Source: Mesorhizobium sp. YC-39
Lineage (GTDB): Bacteria > Pseudomonadota > Alphaproteobacteria > Rhizobiales > Rhizobiaceae
Reading direction: 5' to 3'
DNA length: 64,000 nt
Assembly: GCF_025753795.1 (NCBI RefSeq)
Contig: NZ_JAOWPS010000002.1
Coordinates: 1,000,501-1,064,500, forward strand
Under the pieces are notes generated by a model. It was not told the origin of the DNA, did not search any database, and was given only the letters and a program-made list of their open reading frames with translations. This document shows, piece by piece, positions 1 through 9,329 of this stretch (position 1 is its first letter; the number at the start of each line of letters is the position of its first letter). The translations under genes were made by a program, and so were the position numbers.

Positions 1-198
1 GATCTTGACATTGCGCTTCTTGAACTCGCCTTCCAGTCCGGCCATCGTGCCGAGTTCGGTCGTGCAGACTGGCGTGAAGTTCTTCGGATGGCTGAAAAGC
101 ACCGCCCAGCCGTCGCCGATCCATTCATGAAAACTGATCGGCCCGTGCGTTGTCTCGGCGGTGAAATCCGGTGCGATATCGTTGATGCGAAGGCCCAT
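1..198 (-). CDS. 1-Cys peroxiredoxin (Prx6/AhpC-TSA family), 3' end outside window
   Basis: Only the first 66 residues are present; the gene runs off the left edge. The product should reduce hydroperoxides in the cytoplasm. The visible N-terminal half has the thioredoxin-fold entry (NDIAPDFTAETTHG) and the peroxidatic cysteine in FTPVCTTELG at residue 45, with the short spacing typical of the Prx6-type 1-Cys class. The ATG at 198 is preceded on the minus strand by a GGGTAGGG ribosome-binding site. It follows zapA on the same strand but a repeat-bearing gap of about 290 bases separates them, so it probably has its own promoter. The resolving-cysteine state cannot be judged from the fragment. 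Confidence 0.9.
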   Translation of the reverse strand, partial: MGLRINDIAPDFTAETTHGPISFHEWIGDGWAVLFSHPKNFTPVCTTELGTMAGLEGEFKKRNVKI

Positions 199-491
199 GG
201 CGTGTCCCTACCCTTAATTGGATTGCGGCCGGCACTGAGCGCAAACGCCGCCTTTGCCCTTTTATCACTCCGGCGTCATCCTTCAAACGACTGTTGCCGC
301 CGGCATTGGCGTCGGCGGCAAAAAATTTTTGTCCTTTTTCGGTAAATGCAACAGGAATTTCTGCCGCCATCGCATCGGCCCAAAAATTGGAATCGATGTT
401 CGCAAAGCACGATGCGAAGGGGTCAAAGAGATTAGAGCGTACTTTTGTGCGTCCGAACGGACGCACGTCGCTCTAATGGAAACCCGCCGGA
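199..491. other. Gene-free gap between zapA and peroxiredoxin
   Basis: No convincing gene. The gap holds a dispersed repeat (371-477) and a perfect 8-bp hairpin TTGCCGCC/GGCGGCAA at 294-321 bordered by an A/T run. The hairpin's T-rich side is not placed for a normal minus-strand terminator, so its role is unclear. In many alphaproteobacteria 6S RNA lies after zapA; I could not recognise its closing stem and bubble here. Confidence 0.5.
371..477 (+). repeat. Dispersed intergenic repeat, copy 1
   Basis: A mosaic element of about 107 bp: an outer pair CGCATCGG / AGCACGATGCG, then GTGCGTCC-GAAC-GGACGCAC forming a strong hairpin, ending CTCTAAT. It aligns over its whole length with the reverse complement of 29903-30009, allowing scattered mismatches. 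This resembles the mosaic intergenic elements known in rhizobial genomes. It lies just after the zapA stop, where its hairpin may help end the transcript. Confidence 0.75.
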
Positions 492-857
492 TCAGGCCTT
501 CTTCACCACCAGCGTCGTCGCCAGATCCTCCATGCGCTGGGCCAGTGCGCCAAGCGCACCAGTCAGCACGCTGTCGTTCTTGTCGGCCTTGGTCAGCGCC
601 TCATCGCGCGTCTTGCGCAGCGTCAGCACTTCCGTCTCCATGCCCTTGACGCGCTTTTGCAGTTCCGACAGCTCGTCCATGACCATGATGCCGGCCATCA
701 CCGTCAGCCTCTGGTCGCCGATCTCGCCGAACGAATCCTTCAGATGCGAGACATAGCGGTCGAAGCGCTCGGCGAGGTCGATCAGGTGCTCTTCCTGGCC
801 CTCGTCGCAGGCCATGCGATATTGTTTGCCGTCGATGGAAACCGTGACTTGTGCCAT
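492..857 (-). CDS. zapA: Cell division protein ZapA
   Basis: A 121-residue protein of normal ZapA length. ZapA binds FtsZ and bundles its protofilaments in the division ring. The N-terminal beta-rich head opens with MAQVTVSIDGKQYRMAC and includes the family-typical region around GDQRLTVMAGIMVMDELSEL; the remainder is a coiled coil that forms the dimer/tetramer stalk. It sits 11 bases after the DUF4164 gene on the same strand and is probably co-transcribed with it, divergently from tkt, an arrangement common in Rhizobiales. Assignment rests on overall sequence pattern; no residue looks missing. Confidence 0.92.
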   Translation of the reverse strand: MAQVTVSIDGKQYRMACDEGQEEHLIDLAERFDRYVSHLKDSFGEIGDQRLTVMAGIMVMDELSELQKRVKGMETEVLTLRKTRDEALTKADKNDSVLTGALGALAQRMEDLATTLVVKKA

Positions 858-868
858 TTGGCCAACCC

Positions 869-1141
869 CTATCTGTCCAGCACGGCGCGGATGGTTTCCA
901 TGGCGGTCACCAGCCGGCGCGAGACTTCCTTGTTGGCATCCTCCAGCCGTTCGGCGCGCGCTTCGGAATTGTCGAGTTCTTGCGCCAGCCGCGAGCGATC
1001 AGCGTTCATGCGCTGCACCTCGGCCTCGGCCTCCGAATAGTCCCGCTCGTTTTCGAGCTTGGCCGCCACGGCGTTTTCCAGCCCCTCGATGGCTTTACCC
1101 AGCCTGGCGATAACTTCCTTAAGCGTCGTTTCCCCGGTCAT
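869..1141 (-). CDS. DUF4164 coiled-coil protein
   Basis: A 90-residue, highly charged protein predicted to be one continuous coiled coil (heptad-like Leu/Ala spacing from residue 10 to 85). It resembles the small DUF4164 family found upstream of zapA in rhizobia; no function is established. Its position as first gene of the zapA operon suggests a role connected with division or Z-ring assembly, which is inference from context. The ATG at 1141 gives the only sensible start. Low-complexity coiled coils can match many families, so the family name is less certain than the gene. Confidence 0.75.
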   Translation of the reverse strand: MTGETTLKEVIARLGKAIEGLENAVAAKLENERDYSEAEAEVQRMNADRSRLAQELDNSEARAERLEDANKEVSRRLVTAMETIRAVLDR

Positions 1142-1316
1142 GGCTTTCGTCCTGCGCCCTGCCCATCACCGAATCATTCACGTTCAGAACGCGTTATGTC
1201 GGAAACATTACCCACCGTGTGAAGGCGACGTCAATAAAGCTCTCGCGACTGTCCCCTGCTAACGCTAATGTAGCGGGGTTACGGCATCACAAGGCCGGCA
1301 AAAACGCACCGATTTG

Positions 1317-1344
1317 TTGACTCAAGAGCCGCGCCTGCTATGTG
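1317..1344 (+). promoter_or_regulatory. Candidate sigma-70 promoter of tkt
   Basis: TTGACT at 1317-1322, a 16-bp spacer, and TATGTG at 1339-1344 (CTATGT in the alphaproteobacterial style). It lies 57 bases before the tkt start codon. Prediction only. Confidence 0.45.
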
Positions 1345-1401
1345 TCGCGCACCCTTTCCAGGGCCTCTCCCAAGGCCCCAAACCCCCACCCTGGAGGAAC
1401 C

Positions 1402-3393
1402 ATGACGTCGCGTGAACAACATGACCGGATGGCCAATGCGATCCGTTTTCTCTCCATGGACGCCGTCGAGAAGGCTAACTCCGGCCATCCCGGGCTGCCC
1501 ATGGGCTGCGCCGATATCGCCACGGTGCTGTTCACGCGCTTCCTGAAATATGATCCGAAGAACCCCCACTGGCCCGACCGCGACCGTTTCATCCTGTCGG
1601 CCGGCCATGGTTCGATGCTGCTCTATTCGCTGCTTCACCTGACTGGCTACGAGGACATGACCCTCGACCAGATCAAGCATTTCCGGCAGCTCGGATCGAA
1701 GACGGCAGGCCATCCCGAATACGGCCATGCCACGGGCATCGAGACGACGACCGGGCCGCTCGGCCAGGGCCTTGCCAATTCGGTCGGTTTCGCGCTCGGC
1801 GAGCGCATCATGAACGCCGCCTTCGGCAACGACCTCGTCGACCACTACACCTATGTGCTGTGCGGCGACGGCTGCCTGATGGAGGGTGTTTCCCAGGAAG
1901 CCATCGCGCTTGCCGGGCACCTCAAGCTCAACAAGCTGATCGTCTTCTGGGACAACAACAACATCTCGATCGATGGTCCGGTATCGCTCGCCGACAACAC
2001 CGATCAGGTCGCCCGCTTCCAGGCCTCGGGCTGGAACGCCAGCCACATTGACGGCCAGGATCCCGAAGCAATTGCCTATGCCATCGAGGCTGCCCGCCAC
2101 TCCGACAAGCCGACGATGATCGCCTGCAAGACGACCATCGGCTTCGGCGCCCCGACCAAGGCCGGCACCAACAAGGCGCATGGCTCGCCGCTCGGCGCCG
2201 AGGAAATCGCCGGCGCGCGCAAGTTCTTCAACTGGGATTCGCCGCCCTTCGAGATTCCCGCCGACATCCTCGATGCGTGGCGCGCCGCCGGTAAGGCCGG
2301 CGCCAAGCCCCGCACCGACTGGGAAGGCCGTCTCGCCAAGGCTGAGCCCAAGCTGAAGGCTGAGTTCGAGCGCCGCATCGCCGGCAAGCTGCCGTCGAAT
2401 TTCGACGCCGTCATTGCCGACTACAAGAAGAAGCTTTCGGTCGACAAGCCGAAGGTCGCCACCCGCAAATCGTCGGAGATGGCGCTGGAAGTCATCAACG
2501 GCGCCGTGCCCGAAACCATCGGCGGCTCGGCCGACCTCACCGGGTCCAACAACACCAAGACCAGCCAGACCAAGAACATCACGCCTGACGATTACGGCCA
2601 GCGCTACGTCCATTACGGCATCCGCGAGCATGGCATGGCCGCGGCACTCAATGGTTTGACGTTGCATGGCGGCCTCATCGCCTATGGCGGCACCTTCATG
2701 TGCTTCTCCGACTACGCTCGCCCGTCGATGCGGCTTGCCTGCCTGATGGGCATCCGCTCGATCTTCGTCATGACCCATGATTCCATCGGTCTCGGCGAGG
2801 ACGGCCCGACCCACCAGCCGGTCGAGCATCTGGCGGCCCTGCGCGCCATCCCCAATCACAATGTCTTCCGTCCGGCCGACGCGGTCGAGACAGCCGAATG
2901 CTGGCAGTTGGCCCTGGAGACGGAAAAGACGCCGTCGACGCTGGCGCTGACCCGCCAGAACCTGCCGACGGTGCGCACCGAATTCTCGGCGAAGAACCTG
3001 AGCAGCCAGGGCGCTTACGAGCTGGCCGCCGCCAGCGGCGAGGCGGCGGTGACGATCTTTGCCACCGGTTCCGAGGTCGAGATCGCACTTGCTGCCCGCG
3101 AGTTGCTGGAGAAGCACGGCCATCCGACACGCGTCGTCTCGGTTCCCTGCTTCGAACTGTTCGACAAGCAGAGCGAAGATTACCGCGCCAGGACGATCGG
3201 CAAGGCCAAGGTCAAGGTCGCCATCGAGGCCGGCATCCGCCAGGGCTGGGATCATCTCATCGGTATCGACGGCATCTTCATCGGCATGACCGGCTTCGGC
3301 GCTTCGGGTTCGATCGAACAGCTCTACCCGCATTTCGGCATCACCGCTGAAGCTGCGGCCAAGGCGGTGGAAGCCCGCCTGCACGGTAAGTGA
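1402..3393 (+). CDS. tkt: Transketolase
   Basis: A 663-residue thiamine-diphosphate enzyme that moves two-carbon units between sugar phosphates in the non-oxidative pentose phosphate pathway, producing glyceraldehyde-3-phosphate and fructose-6-phosphate. The thiamine diphosphate motif ([14 protein letters not shown], near residue 153) is intact, as are the substrate-binding HG and GPLGQG segments in the N-terminal domain, the pyrimidine-binding domain with [11 protein letters not shown], and the C-terminal domain. I chose the ATG at 1402 because GGAGGA lies 5 bases upstream; an upstream in-frame ATG at 1342 would overlap the promoter. It is the first gene of the tkt-gap-pgk-fba block and is divergent from zapA. 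Confidence 0.97.
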   Translation: MTSREQHDRMANAIRFLSMDAVEKANSGHPGLPMGCADIATVLFTRFLKYDPKNPHWPDRDRFILSAGHGSMLLYSLLHLTGYEDMTLDQIKHFRQLGSKTAGHPEYGHATGIETTTGPLGQGLANSVGFALGERIMNAAFGNDLVDHYTYVLCGDGCLMEGVSQEAIALAGHLKLNKLIVFWDNNNISIDGPVSLADNTDQVARFQASGWNASHIDGQDPEAIAYAIEAARHSDKPTMIACKTTIGFGAPTKAGTNKAHGSPLGAEEIAGARKFFNWDSPPFEIPADILDAWRAAGKAGAKPRTDWEGRLAKAEPKLKAEFERRIAGKLPSNFDAVIADYKKKLSVDKPKVATRKSSEMALEVINGAVPETIGGSADLTGSNNTKTSQTKNITPDDYGQRYVHYGIREHGMAAALNGLTLHGGLIAYGGTFMCFSDYARPSMRLACLMGIRSIFVMTHDSIGLGEDGPTHQPVEHLAALRAIPNHNVFRPADAVETAECWQLALETEKTPSTLALTRQNLPTVRTEFSAKNLSSQGAYELAAASGEAAVTIFATGSEVEIALAARELLEKHGHPTRVVSVPCFELFDKQSEDYRARTIGKAKVKVAIEAGIRQGWDHLIGIDGIFIGMTGFGASGSIEQLYPHFGITAEAAAKAVEARLHGK

Positions 3394-3447
3394 GACCGGC
3401 TCCATGCACGGCAAAGCCGATTGATCGGCTTTGCCGGGCTGGACCAA

Positions 3448-3463
3448 CCTAATCGATTTAAAT
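3448..3463. promoter_or_regulatory. Candidate LacI-type operator before gap
   Basis: CCTAATCGATTTAAAT, with the CG-centred core AATCGATT at 3451-3458, lies 85-100 bases before the gap start. The same core precedes fba (8061) and the DUF1036-pyk operon (43618). CG-centred palindromes are typical of LacI-family regulators. Confidence 0.5.
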
Positions 3464-3547
3464 TCGGCCTTCTGCGGCTGGATTCTTCGCTCGCCCGCCG
3501 CTATGAAGCAGCGGACCCATCGCCTTCCAGCTCCCAGGGAGAGAAAA

Positions 3548-4558
3548 ATGACCGTCAGAGTTGCCATCAACGGATTCGGCCGCATCGGCCGCAACATCCT
3601 GCGCGCCATCCATGAATCCGGCCGCAAGGATATCGACGTCGTCGCCGTCAACGACCTCGGCCCGGTCGAGACCAACGCGCATCTCTTGCGCTACGACAGC
3701 GTGCATGGCCGCTTCCCGCATGAAGTGACGGTCTCCGGCGATCAGATCACCGTCGGCAAGGAGACGTTCAAGGTCACCGCGATCAAGGATCCGACGCAGC
3801 TGCCGTGGAAGGAACTCGGCATCGACATCGCGCTCGAATGCACCGGCATCTTCACCGCGCGCGACAAGGCCGCCGCGCACCTGACCGCCGGCGCCAAGCG
3901 TGTCATCGTCTCGGCCCCGGCCGAAGGCGCCGACCTCACTGTCGTCTATGGCATCAACCACGACAAGCTGACCAAGGACCACATCGTCATCTCCAACGCT
4001 TCGTGCACCACCAACTGCCTGGCACCGCTGGCAGCCGTGCTGCACGAGGCCGTCGGCATCGAAAAGGGCATGATGACGACGATCCACTCCTACACCGGCG
4101 ACCAGCCGACGCTGGACACCATGCACAAGGACCTCTACCGCGCCCGCGCCGCGGCGTTGTCGCAGATCCCGACCTCGACTGGTGCCGCCAAGGCGATCGG
4201 CCTGGTGCTGCCCGACCTCAAGGGCAAGCTCGACGGCATCTCGATCCGCGTGCCGACCCCCAACGTCTCGGTCGTCGACTTCAAGTTCATCGCCAAGCGT
4301 TCGACCACCGTGCAGGAAATCAACGAAGCGGTGATCGCCGCTTCGAATGGCAGACTGAAGGGCATCCTCGCCGTCACTCATCACCCGAACGTGTCGATCG
4401 ACTTCAATCATGATCCGCATTCCTCGATCATGGCGCTCGACCAGACCAAGGTCATGGACGGGAACTTCGTTTCGGTGCTGTCCTGGTACGACAATGAATG
4501 GGGCTTCTCCAACCGCATGGGCGACACATCCGTCGCCTTCGGCAAGACCATCGCCTGA
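3548..4558 (+). CDS. gap: Glyceraldehyde-3-phosphate dehydrogenase, type I
   Basis: A 336-residue glycolytic enzyme that oxidises glyceraldehyde-3-phosphate to 1,3-bisphosphoglycerate. The Rossmann motif [10 protein letters not shown] is at residues 7-16, and the catalytic cysteine is C153 in [13 protein letters not shown]. An aspartate follows the second beta strand (VAVNDLG), which favours NAD over NADP. The ATG at 3548 follows GGGAGAG; an in-frame ATG at 3431 would add a proline/arginine-rich stretch foreign to the family. It has an AATCGATT box upstream and a strong terminator downstream, so it is probably a single transcription unit or the end of one with tkt. Confidence 0.97.
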   Translation: MTVRVAINGFGRIGRNILRAIHESGRKDIDVVAVNDLGPVETNAHLLRYDSVHGRFPHEVTVSGDQITVGKETFKVTAIKDPTQLPWKELGIDIALECTGIFTARDKAAAHLTAGAKRVIVSAPAEGADLTVVYGINHDKLTKDHIVISNASCTTNCLAPLAAVLHEAVGIEKGMMTTIHSYTGDQPTLDTMHKDLYRARAAALSQIPTSTGAAKAIGLVLPDLKGKLDGISIRVPTPNVSVVDFKFIAKRSTTVQEINEAVIAASNGRLKGILAVTHHPNVSIDFNHDPHSSIMALDQTKVMDGNFVSVLSWYDNEWGFSNRMGDTSVAFGKTIA

Positions 4559-4577
4559 TCTCTTTTCTCACGACCTG

Positions 4578-4606
4578 AACGCCCGGCTTCGTCCGGGCGT
4601 TTTTTG
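4578..4606 (+). terminator. Rho-independent terminator after gap
   Basis: Stem AACGCCCGG / CCGGGCGTT with a six-base loop, followed by a run of six T. Confidence 0.9.
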
Positions 4607-4799
4607 TTGGAGCACCCATGTCCCCGGGACGCTCCAGGACCGCTTCGCGCTTTGGCCGGCACGATTGTGCTCTGAGCGTCAAAACCTGCGAAAATCAGCG
4701 GCATAGGCCAAAAAGCCGCTCTCCCGCCTTGCACTGGTCACGTCTTCGCCTCACTCTCCCGTAATTCGAGAGGGACACGAATGTGAGGGGCAAATTCGG

Positions 4800-6719
4800 A
4801 TGGAGCATGCGATCTATCTCGTAACGCTGGTCGGCACCGCGCTCGTCGTTGCCGCCGCGTTTTCGAGCCTGATCGCCTTTCGCTTCGGCGCCCCTCTCCT
4901 GCTGCTCTTTTTATGCATCGGCCTCGCCACCGGAACCGACGGCCTCGGCATCGAGTTCGACAATGCGCGGCTGGCTTATTTTGCCGGTTCACTGGCGCTG
5001 GCCGTCATCCTGTTCGATTCCGGTTTCGGCACACCGCTCAACGCCTTGCGGCAGGCAGCAGCACCGGCGCTGTCGCTGGCAACGTTCGGCGTGTTGCTAA
5101 CCACCGGTCTGTTTGGCGCCGCCGCCCACTATTTTATCGATCTCACCTGGCTGGAATCCTTCCTGCTCGGCGCTGCCGTCGCCTCGACCGACGCGGCGGC
5201 GGTCTTCTTCCTGCTGCGCGCCGGCGAGATCAATCTGCGCGAGCGTGTGCGTGCCACGCTCGAGGTGGAATCCGGCACCAACGATCCGATCGCCATCTTC
5301 TTGACCATCACCCTGGTCGAGATCATCGCGGCTCACGCCAACCCTGAAGCCAGGATGCTGGTCACCGACCTTTTCCTCGGCTTCCTCATCAATATGGGGC
5401 TTGGTGCCATTGTCGGCGTGCTCGGCGGCCTCGCCACCGTGCGCCTCGTCGACCGGCTCAACCTCGATCACGGCCTCCTGCCTATCTTCGTGCTAACGCT
5501 GTCGCTGATGGTGTTCGCCGCCGCCGGCGCTATTGGCGGCTCCGGCTTTCTGGCGGTCTATCTCGCCGGCCTGGTTGCCGGTAATTCCGACATCCGCGCC
5601 GTCACCATTCTCAAGCGCTTCCAGGACGGCATGTCATGGCTGGCGCAGATCATCATGTTCCTGATCCTCGGCCTGTTCGCGACGCCCTCGCAATTTCCGG
5701 CGATCCTGGTGCCGGCGGTGCTGCTTGGCCTGTTCCTGATCTTCGTGGCGCGGCCGATCGCCGTCTGGCTCTGCCTGATCCCATTTCGCCTGCCGCGCCC
5801 CGAGATCGCCTTCATCTCCTGGGTCGGCCTGCGCGGCGCCGTGTCGATCCTGCTCGCCATCACCCCGCTGCTCGGCGGTCTGGAGAACGGCCGTTTCATC
5901 TTCAACATCGCCTTCATCGTCGTGCTGGTGTCGCTGGTCGTGCAGGGATGGACCGTCGGCCCGCTGGCGCGCCGCCTCGGCCTGATCGTGCCGGCCCGCC
6001 TCGGACCGCTGGACAAGGTCGAGCTCGAACTGCCGGGTTCGGCCCATCACGAGCTTCTCGCCTACCGCGTGGCGCCTGGCAGCCCGGTGGCGCGCGGCGA
6101 GCGCATTCCGCGCTGGGCGCGGCCATCGCTGGTGCTGCGCGACGGGCGCTCGATGCGTTTCCAGGACATGGGCAGGCTGGCAGCAGGTGACCACGTCTAC
6201 ATCTTCGTGCCGGACCGCTATCCGCGCCTGCTCGACAAGCTGTTCGCCAGCCGCGCCGTGGTCGATCCCGAGGATGCCGATTTCTTCGGCGCCTTCGCCG
6301 TCGACCCGGCGCGCTCGGCCGCGGAACTGGAAGCAGCCTATGAGCCGGGCCTGACCGAGGAGGAGCGCAAGCTGACCGTCGGCGCCCTGGTGACCGCACG
6401 GCTCGGCGGCCGTGCCGAATATGCCGACCGCGTGCTGCTTGGCCCGATCGAATTGATCGTCCGCGACGTCGACGACAAGGGCAGGATCACGGGCCTTGGT
6501 CTTTCCTTTGAGCCGACAGCGCCGGTGGCGCGGGTGCCAGTGTTCCTCAGCGCCGGCGAGATCGGCGACCGCATCGCCGCCTTTGTCCGCAATTGGCGCA
6601 AGCCGCCCGAAGCGCACAATGGCGAGACGCAGATTGCCGAGGCGCTAATTGCCGAGGCACAGGCGGATGCGAAGCCGACCCAGGAACCTGCGGCAGAAAA
6701 AGCAGCGACCGAGAACTGA
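4800..6719 (+). CDS. CPA1 potassium/proton antiporter, NhaP2/CvrA-like
   Basis: A 639-residue inner-membrane protein. About 12 transmembrane helices occupy residues 1-395 and carry the CPA1 signature TDAAAVF and, further on, SGTNDPIA with the Asn-Asp pair needed for cation/proton exchange. A cytoplasmic RCK_C (TrkA-C) domain follows at about 400-485 and a CorC/HlyC-type domain near 500-590, the layout of NhaP2 antiporters that export K+ in exchange for H+. The tail is Ala/Glu-rich and low complexity. The ATG at 4800 follows GAGGGG. It stands between gap and pgk but behind a terminator, so it is likely expressed separately. The cation selectivity is inferred from domain layout. Confidence 0.88.
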   Translation: MEHAIYLVTLVGTALVVAAAFSSLIAFRFGAPLLLLFLCIGLATGTDGLGIEFDNARLAYFAGSLALAVILFDSGFGTPLNALRQAAAPALSLATFGVLLTTGLFGAAAHYFIDLTWLESFLLGAAVASTDAAAVFFLLRAGEINLRERVRATLEVESGTNDPIAIFLTITLVEIIAAHANPEARMLVTDLFLGFLINMGLGAIVGVLGGLATVRLVDRLNLDHGLLPIFVLTLSLMVFAAAGAIGGSGFLAVYLAGLVAGNSDIRAVTILKRFQDGMSWLAQIIMFLILGLFATPSQFPAILVPAVLLGLFLIFVARPIAVWLCLIPFRLPRPEIAFISWVGLRGAVSILLAITPLLGGLENGRFIFNIAFIVVLVSLVVQGWTVGPLARRLGLIVPARLGPLDKVELELPGSAHHELLAYRVAPGSPVARGERIPRWARPSLVLRDGRSMRFQDMGRLAAGDHVYIFVPDRYPRLLDKLFASRAVVDPEDADFFGAFAVDPARSAAELEAAYEPGLTEEERKLTVGALVTARLGGRAEYADRVLLGPIELIVRDVDDKGRITGLGLSFEPTAPVARVPVFLSAGEIGDRIAAFVRNWRKPPEAHNGETQIAEALIAEAQADAKPTQEPAAEKAATEN

Positions 6720-6829
6720 CCACTCCACACAGGCACCGGGTCATATTTTCCGCCTAGGCCCTGTCGCAGGCCTTGCATCGTCATTGGCGCGGGGTATGGT
6801 CCCGGCGATTTTTCGCGAAAGGGATCAGT

Positions 6830-8026
6830 ATGGCCAGCTTCAAGACACTGGATCACATCGGCAATATCAGCGGCAAGCGCGTGCTGGTGCGCGTCGACCT
6901 CAACGTTCCCGTCGCCGATGGCAAAGTCACCGACGCCACCCGTATCGAGCGCATCGCGCCGACCATCGCTGAGCTTTCCGGCAAGGGCGCCAAGGTCATC
7001 CTGCTTGCCCATTTCGGCCGCCCCAAGGAGGGTCCGACCCCCGAATTCTCGCTCGAGCCGATCGCCAGGGCGACAGCGGAGGTGCTTGGCCGCCCCGTCG
7101 GCTTTGCGTCCGACTGCATCGGCGACAGTGCAGCGAGCGCCGTCGCCGCCATGAACAAGGGCGACGTGCTGCTGCTCGAAAACACCCGCTTCCACAAGGC
7201 AGAGGAAAAGAACGACCCGGCCTTCACCGAAAAGCTCGCCGCCAATGGCGACATCTTCGTCAACGACGCCTTTTCCGCCGCGCACCGCGCCCATTCCTCG
7301 ACCGAAGGGCTGGCCAATCTTCTGCCGGCCTTCGCTGGTCGCACGATGCAGGCCGAGCTCGACGCGCTGGAAAAGGGCCTCGGCAATCCTGTCCGCCCGG
7401 TCGTCGCCATCGTCGGCGGCGCCAAGGTCTCGACCAAGATCGATCTGTTGATGAATTTGGTGAAGAAGGTCGACGCGCTGGTCATCGGCGGCGGCATGGC
7501 CAACACCTTTCTTGCCGCGCGCGGCACCGATGTCGGCAAATCCTTGTGCGAGCACGACCTTGCCGGCACTGCCAAGCAGATCATGATCGAGGCGGCCGAG
7601 GCCGGCTGCGCCATCATCCTGCCGGTCGACGGCGTCGTCGCCAAGGAGTTTAAGGCGGGTACGGCCAGTCAGACCGTCGCCATATCACAGGTGCCTGCCG
7701 ACGCGATGATCCTCGATGTCGGCGAAAAGACCGTGAAGACCATTGCCGAATGGATCGACCGCGCCGCGACGCTGGTCTGGAACGGTCCGCTCGGCGCCTT
7801 CGAGATCGAGCCCTTCGACCACGCGACGGTTGCGGCAGCCAGGCACGCGGCGGCGCGCACCGAGGCCGGCAAACTGGTCTCCGTTGCCGGCGGCGGCGAC
7901 ACCGTGGCGGCTCTCAACCACGCCGGCGTCGCCGACGATTTCACCTATGTCTCGACGGCCGGCGGCGCCTTTCTGGAATGGATGGAAGGCAAACCTTTGC
8001 CCGGCGTCGACGTGCTGAAGCACTAA
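6830..8026 (+). CDS. pgk: Phosphoglycerate kinase
   Basis: A 398-residue kinase of standard length that transfers phosphate from 1,3-bisphosphoglycerate to ADP. Diagnostic pieces are present: [11 protein letters not shown] near the N-terminus, the [13 protein letters not shown] region, the nucleotide-binding KVSTKIDLL, and the GGGDT loop with [17 protein letters not shown] near the C-terminus. The ATG at 6830 has only a weak GGGA ribosome-binding site, yet it fits the family; an upstream in-frame ATG at 6773 adds 19 unrelated residues. It follows the antiporter gene by 110 bases and precedes the class I aldolase by 128 bases. Confidence 0.97.
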   Translation: MASFKTLDHIGNISGKRVLVRVDLNVPVADGKVTDATRIERIAPTIAELSGKGAKVILLAHFGRPKEGPTPEFSLEPIARATAEVLGRPVGFASDCIGDSAASAVAAMNKGDVLLLENTRFHKAEEKNDPAFTEKLAANGDIFVNDAFSAAHRAHSSTEGLANLLPAFAGRTMQAELDALEKGLGNPVRPVVAIVGGAKVSTKIDLLMNLVKKVDALVIGGGMANTFLAARGTDVGKSLCEHDLAGTAKQIMIEAAEAGCAIILPVDGVVAKEFKAGTASQTVAISQVPADAMILDVGEKTVKTIAEWIDRAATLVWNGPLGAFEIEPFDHATVAAARHAAARTEAGKLVSVAGGGDTVAALNHAGVADDFTYVSTAGGAFLEWMEGKPLPGVDVLKH

Positions 8027-8060
8027 GGCGAGAGGACGAAGCGGCGCGCTCGCGACTTTC

Positions 8061-8068
8061 AATCGATT
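8061..8068. promoter_or_regulatory. AATCGATT box before fba
   Basis: The palindrome AATCGATT, within TTTCAATCGATTCGCG, lies about 90 bases before the aldolase start, matching boxes upstream of gap and the pyk operon. Confidence 0.45.
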
Positions 8069-8154
8069 CGCGTTTGCCCCAGCTGAACAGTTCGACTTGA
8101 ACCTCTCTCGCGCTAATGTTCTGCTAGATGCGGACCAATTCAAGGAGAACCAGC

Positions 8155-9180
8155 ATGAGCGAACGTCTCGAGGATATTGCCGCCGCGATCGTGGCCGATG
8201 GCAAGGGCCTATTGGCCGCCGACGAAAGCTCCGGCACCATCAAGAAGCGCTTCGACGTCATCGGCGTTGAATCGACTGCCGACAGCCGCCGCGACTATCG
8301 TGAGATGATGTTCCGCGCCTCCGACGCGATGACCAGGTACATTTCCGGCGTCATCCTCTATGACGAAACCATCCGCCAGAAGGCCGCCGACGGCACGCCG
8401 CTGGTCGACATTATCAAGGCTTCAGGGGCCATCCCCGGCATCAAGGTCGACGCCGGCGCCAAGCCTCTGGCCGGCTTTCCCGGCGACACCATCACCGAGG
8501 GCCTCGACGGCCTGCGCGAGCGCCTCGCCGACTACTACAAGATGGGCGCCCGTTTCGCCAAATGGCGCGCGGTGATTGACATCGATGTTGGCAAGGGCGT
8601 GCCTTCCGCCACCTCGATCGGCTCCAACGCCCATGCGCTGGCCCGCTATGCGGCGCTCTGCCAGGAGGCCGGCATCGTGCCGATCGTCGAGCCGGAGGTG
8701 CTGATGGACGGCGCCCACGACATCGCCACCTGCTACGAAATCTCGAAGGCCACGCTGATAAAACTCTACACTGAGCTCTATGCGGCCCGTGTCGTCCTCG
8801 AAGGCACCATCCTGAAGCCGAACATGGTGCTGGCCGGCAAGAAATCGGGCAAGGTGAGCAGTCCGGAAGAGGTCGCCGAACAGACCATAAAACTGTTCCG
8901 CGAGACGGTGCCGGCGGCGGTGCCGGGCATCGCCTTCTTGTCCGGCGGCCAGGAGGACGAGGAGGCAACCGCCAACCTCAACGCCATCAACGCCATTGGC
9001 CCACATCCGTGGAAGCTGACCTTCTCCTATGGCCGCGCCCTGCAGGCGGCCCCGCAGAAGGCATGGAGCGGCAAGGCGTCGAATGTCGCCGCCGGCCAGG
9101 CCGCCTTCGCCCACCGTGCCCACATGAACCATCTGGCGGCACTTGGAAAATGGCAGCCAGCGCTTGAAAAGGCCGCCTGA
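8155..9180 (+). CDS. fba: Class I fructose-bisphosphate aldolase
   Basis: A 341-residue Schiff-base aldolase that interconverts fructose-1,6-bisphosphate with dihydroxyacetone phosphate and glyceraldehyde-3-phosphate. It is the animal/plant-like class I type: GLLAADESSGTIKKRF near residue 20, the substrate lysine region KWRAVIDI, the EPEVLMDG motif, and the Schiff-base lysine in GTILKPNMV. The ATG at 8155 has AAGGAG seven bases upstream. It completes the tkt-gap-pgk-fba cluster and is followed by a terminator. The rhizobial name fbaB is also used for this gene. Confidence 0.95.
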   Translation: MSERLEDIAAAIVADGKGLLAADESSGTIKKRFDVIGVESTADSRRDYREMMFRASDAMTRYISGVILYDETIRQKAADGTPLVDIIKASGAIPGIKVDAGAKPLAGFPGDTITEGLDGLRERLADYYKMGARFAKWRAVIDIDVGKGVPSATSIGSNAHALARYAALCQEAGIVPIVEPEVLMDGAHDIATCYEISKATLIKLYTELYAARVVLEGTILKPNMVLAGKKSGKVSSPEEVAEQTIKLFRETVPAAVPGIAFLSGGQEDEEATANLNAINAIGPHPWKLTFSYGRALQAAPQKAWSGKASNVAAGQAAFAHRAHMNHLAALGKWQPALEKAA

Positions 9181-9203
9181 CCGGAAACTTTCCGCATCGT
9201 TGG

Positions 9204-9230
9204 ACCCGGGCCATGCGCCCGGGTTTTTGT
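9204..9230 (+). terminator. Rho-independent terminator after fba
   Basis: Stem ACCCGGGC / GCCCGGGT with loop CATGC, followed by TTTTTGTTT. Confidence 0.88.
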
Positions 9231-9329
9231 TTGGAACAAGGCCAGCTGCGATCCTGCGCGTGAAAAAAGAGCGGCCTTGTCGGCTTCCGCCCCTGCCGAA
9301 CGTCCTCTGTCGGAAAGAGGAGCAGGTTC

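Noticed and set aside
199..491. 6S RNA after zapA
   Set aside because: 6S RNA often follows zapA, but no closing stem with a central bubble is visible; the space is a dispersed repeat plus one hairpin.
1279..3675. Long open minus-strand frame opposite tkt and gap
   Set aside because: High-GC antisense frames stay open by codon bias; transketolase motifs on the plus strand decide.
3458..4420. Long open minus-strand frame opposite gap
   Set aside because: Same antisense artefact; composition is Asp/Arg/Gly-rich with no family pattern.
5634..6617. Minus-strand frame opposite the antiporter gene
   Set aside because: His/Gln/Arg-rich low-complexity translation, typical shadow of a plus-strand gene.
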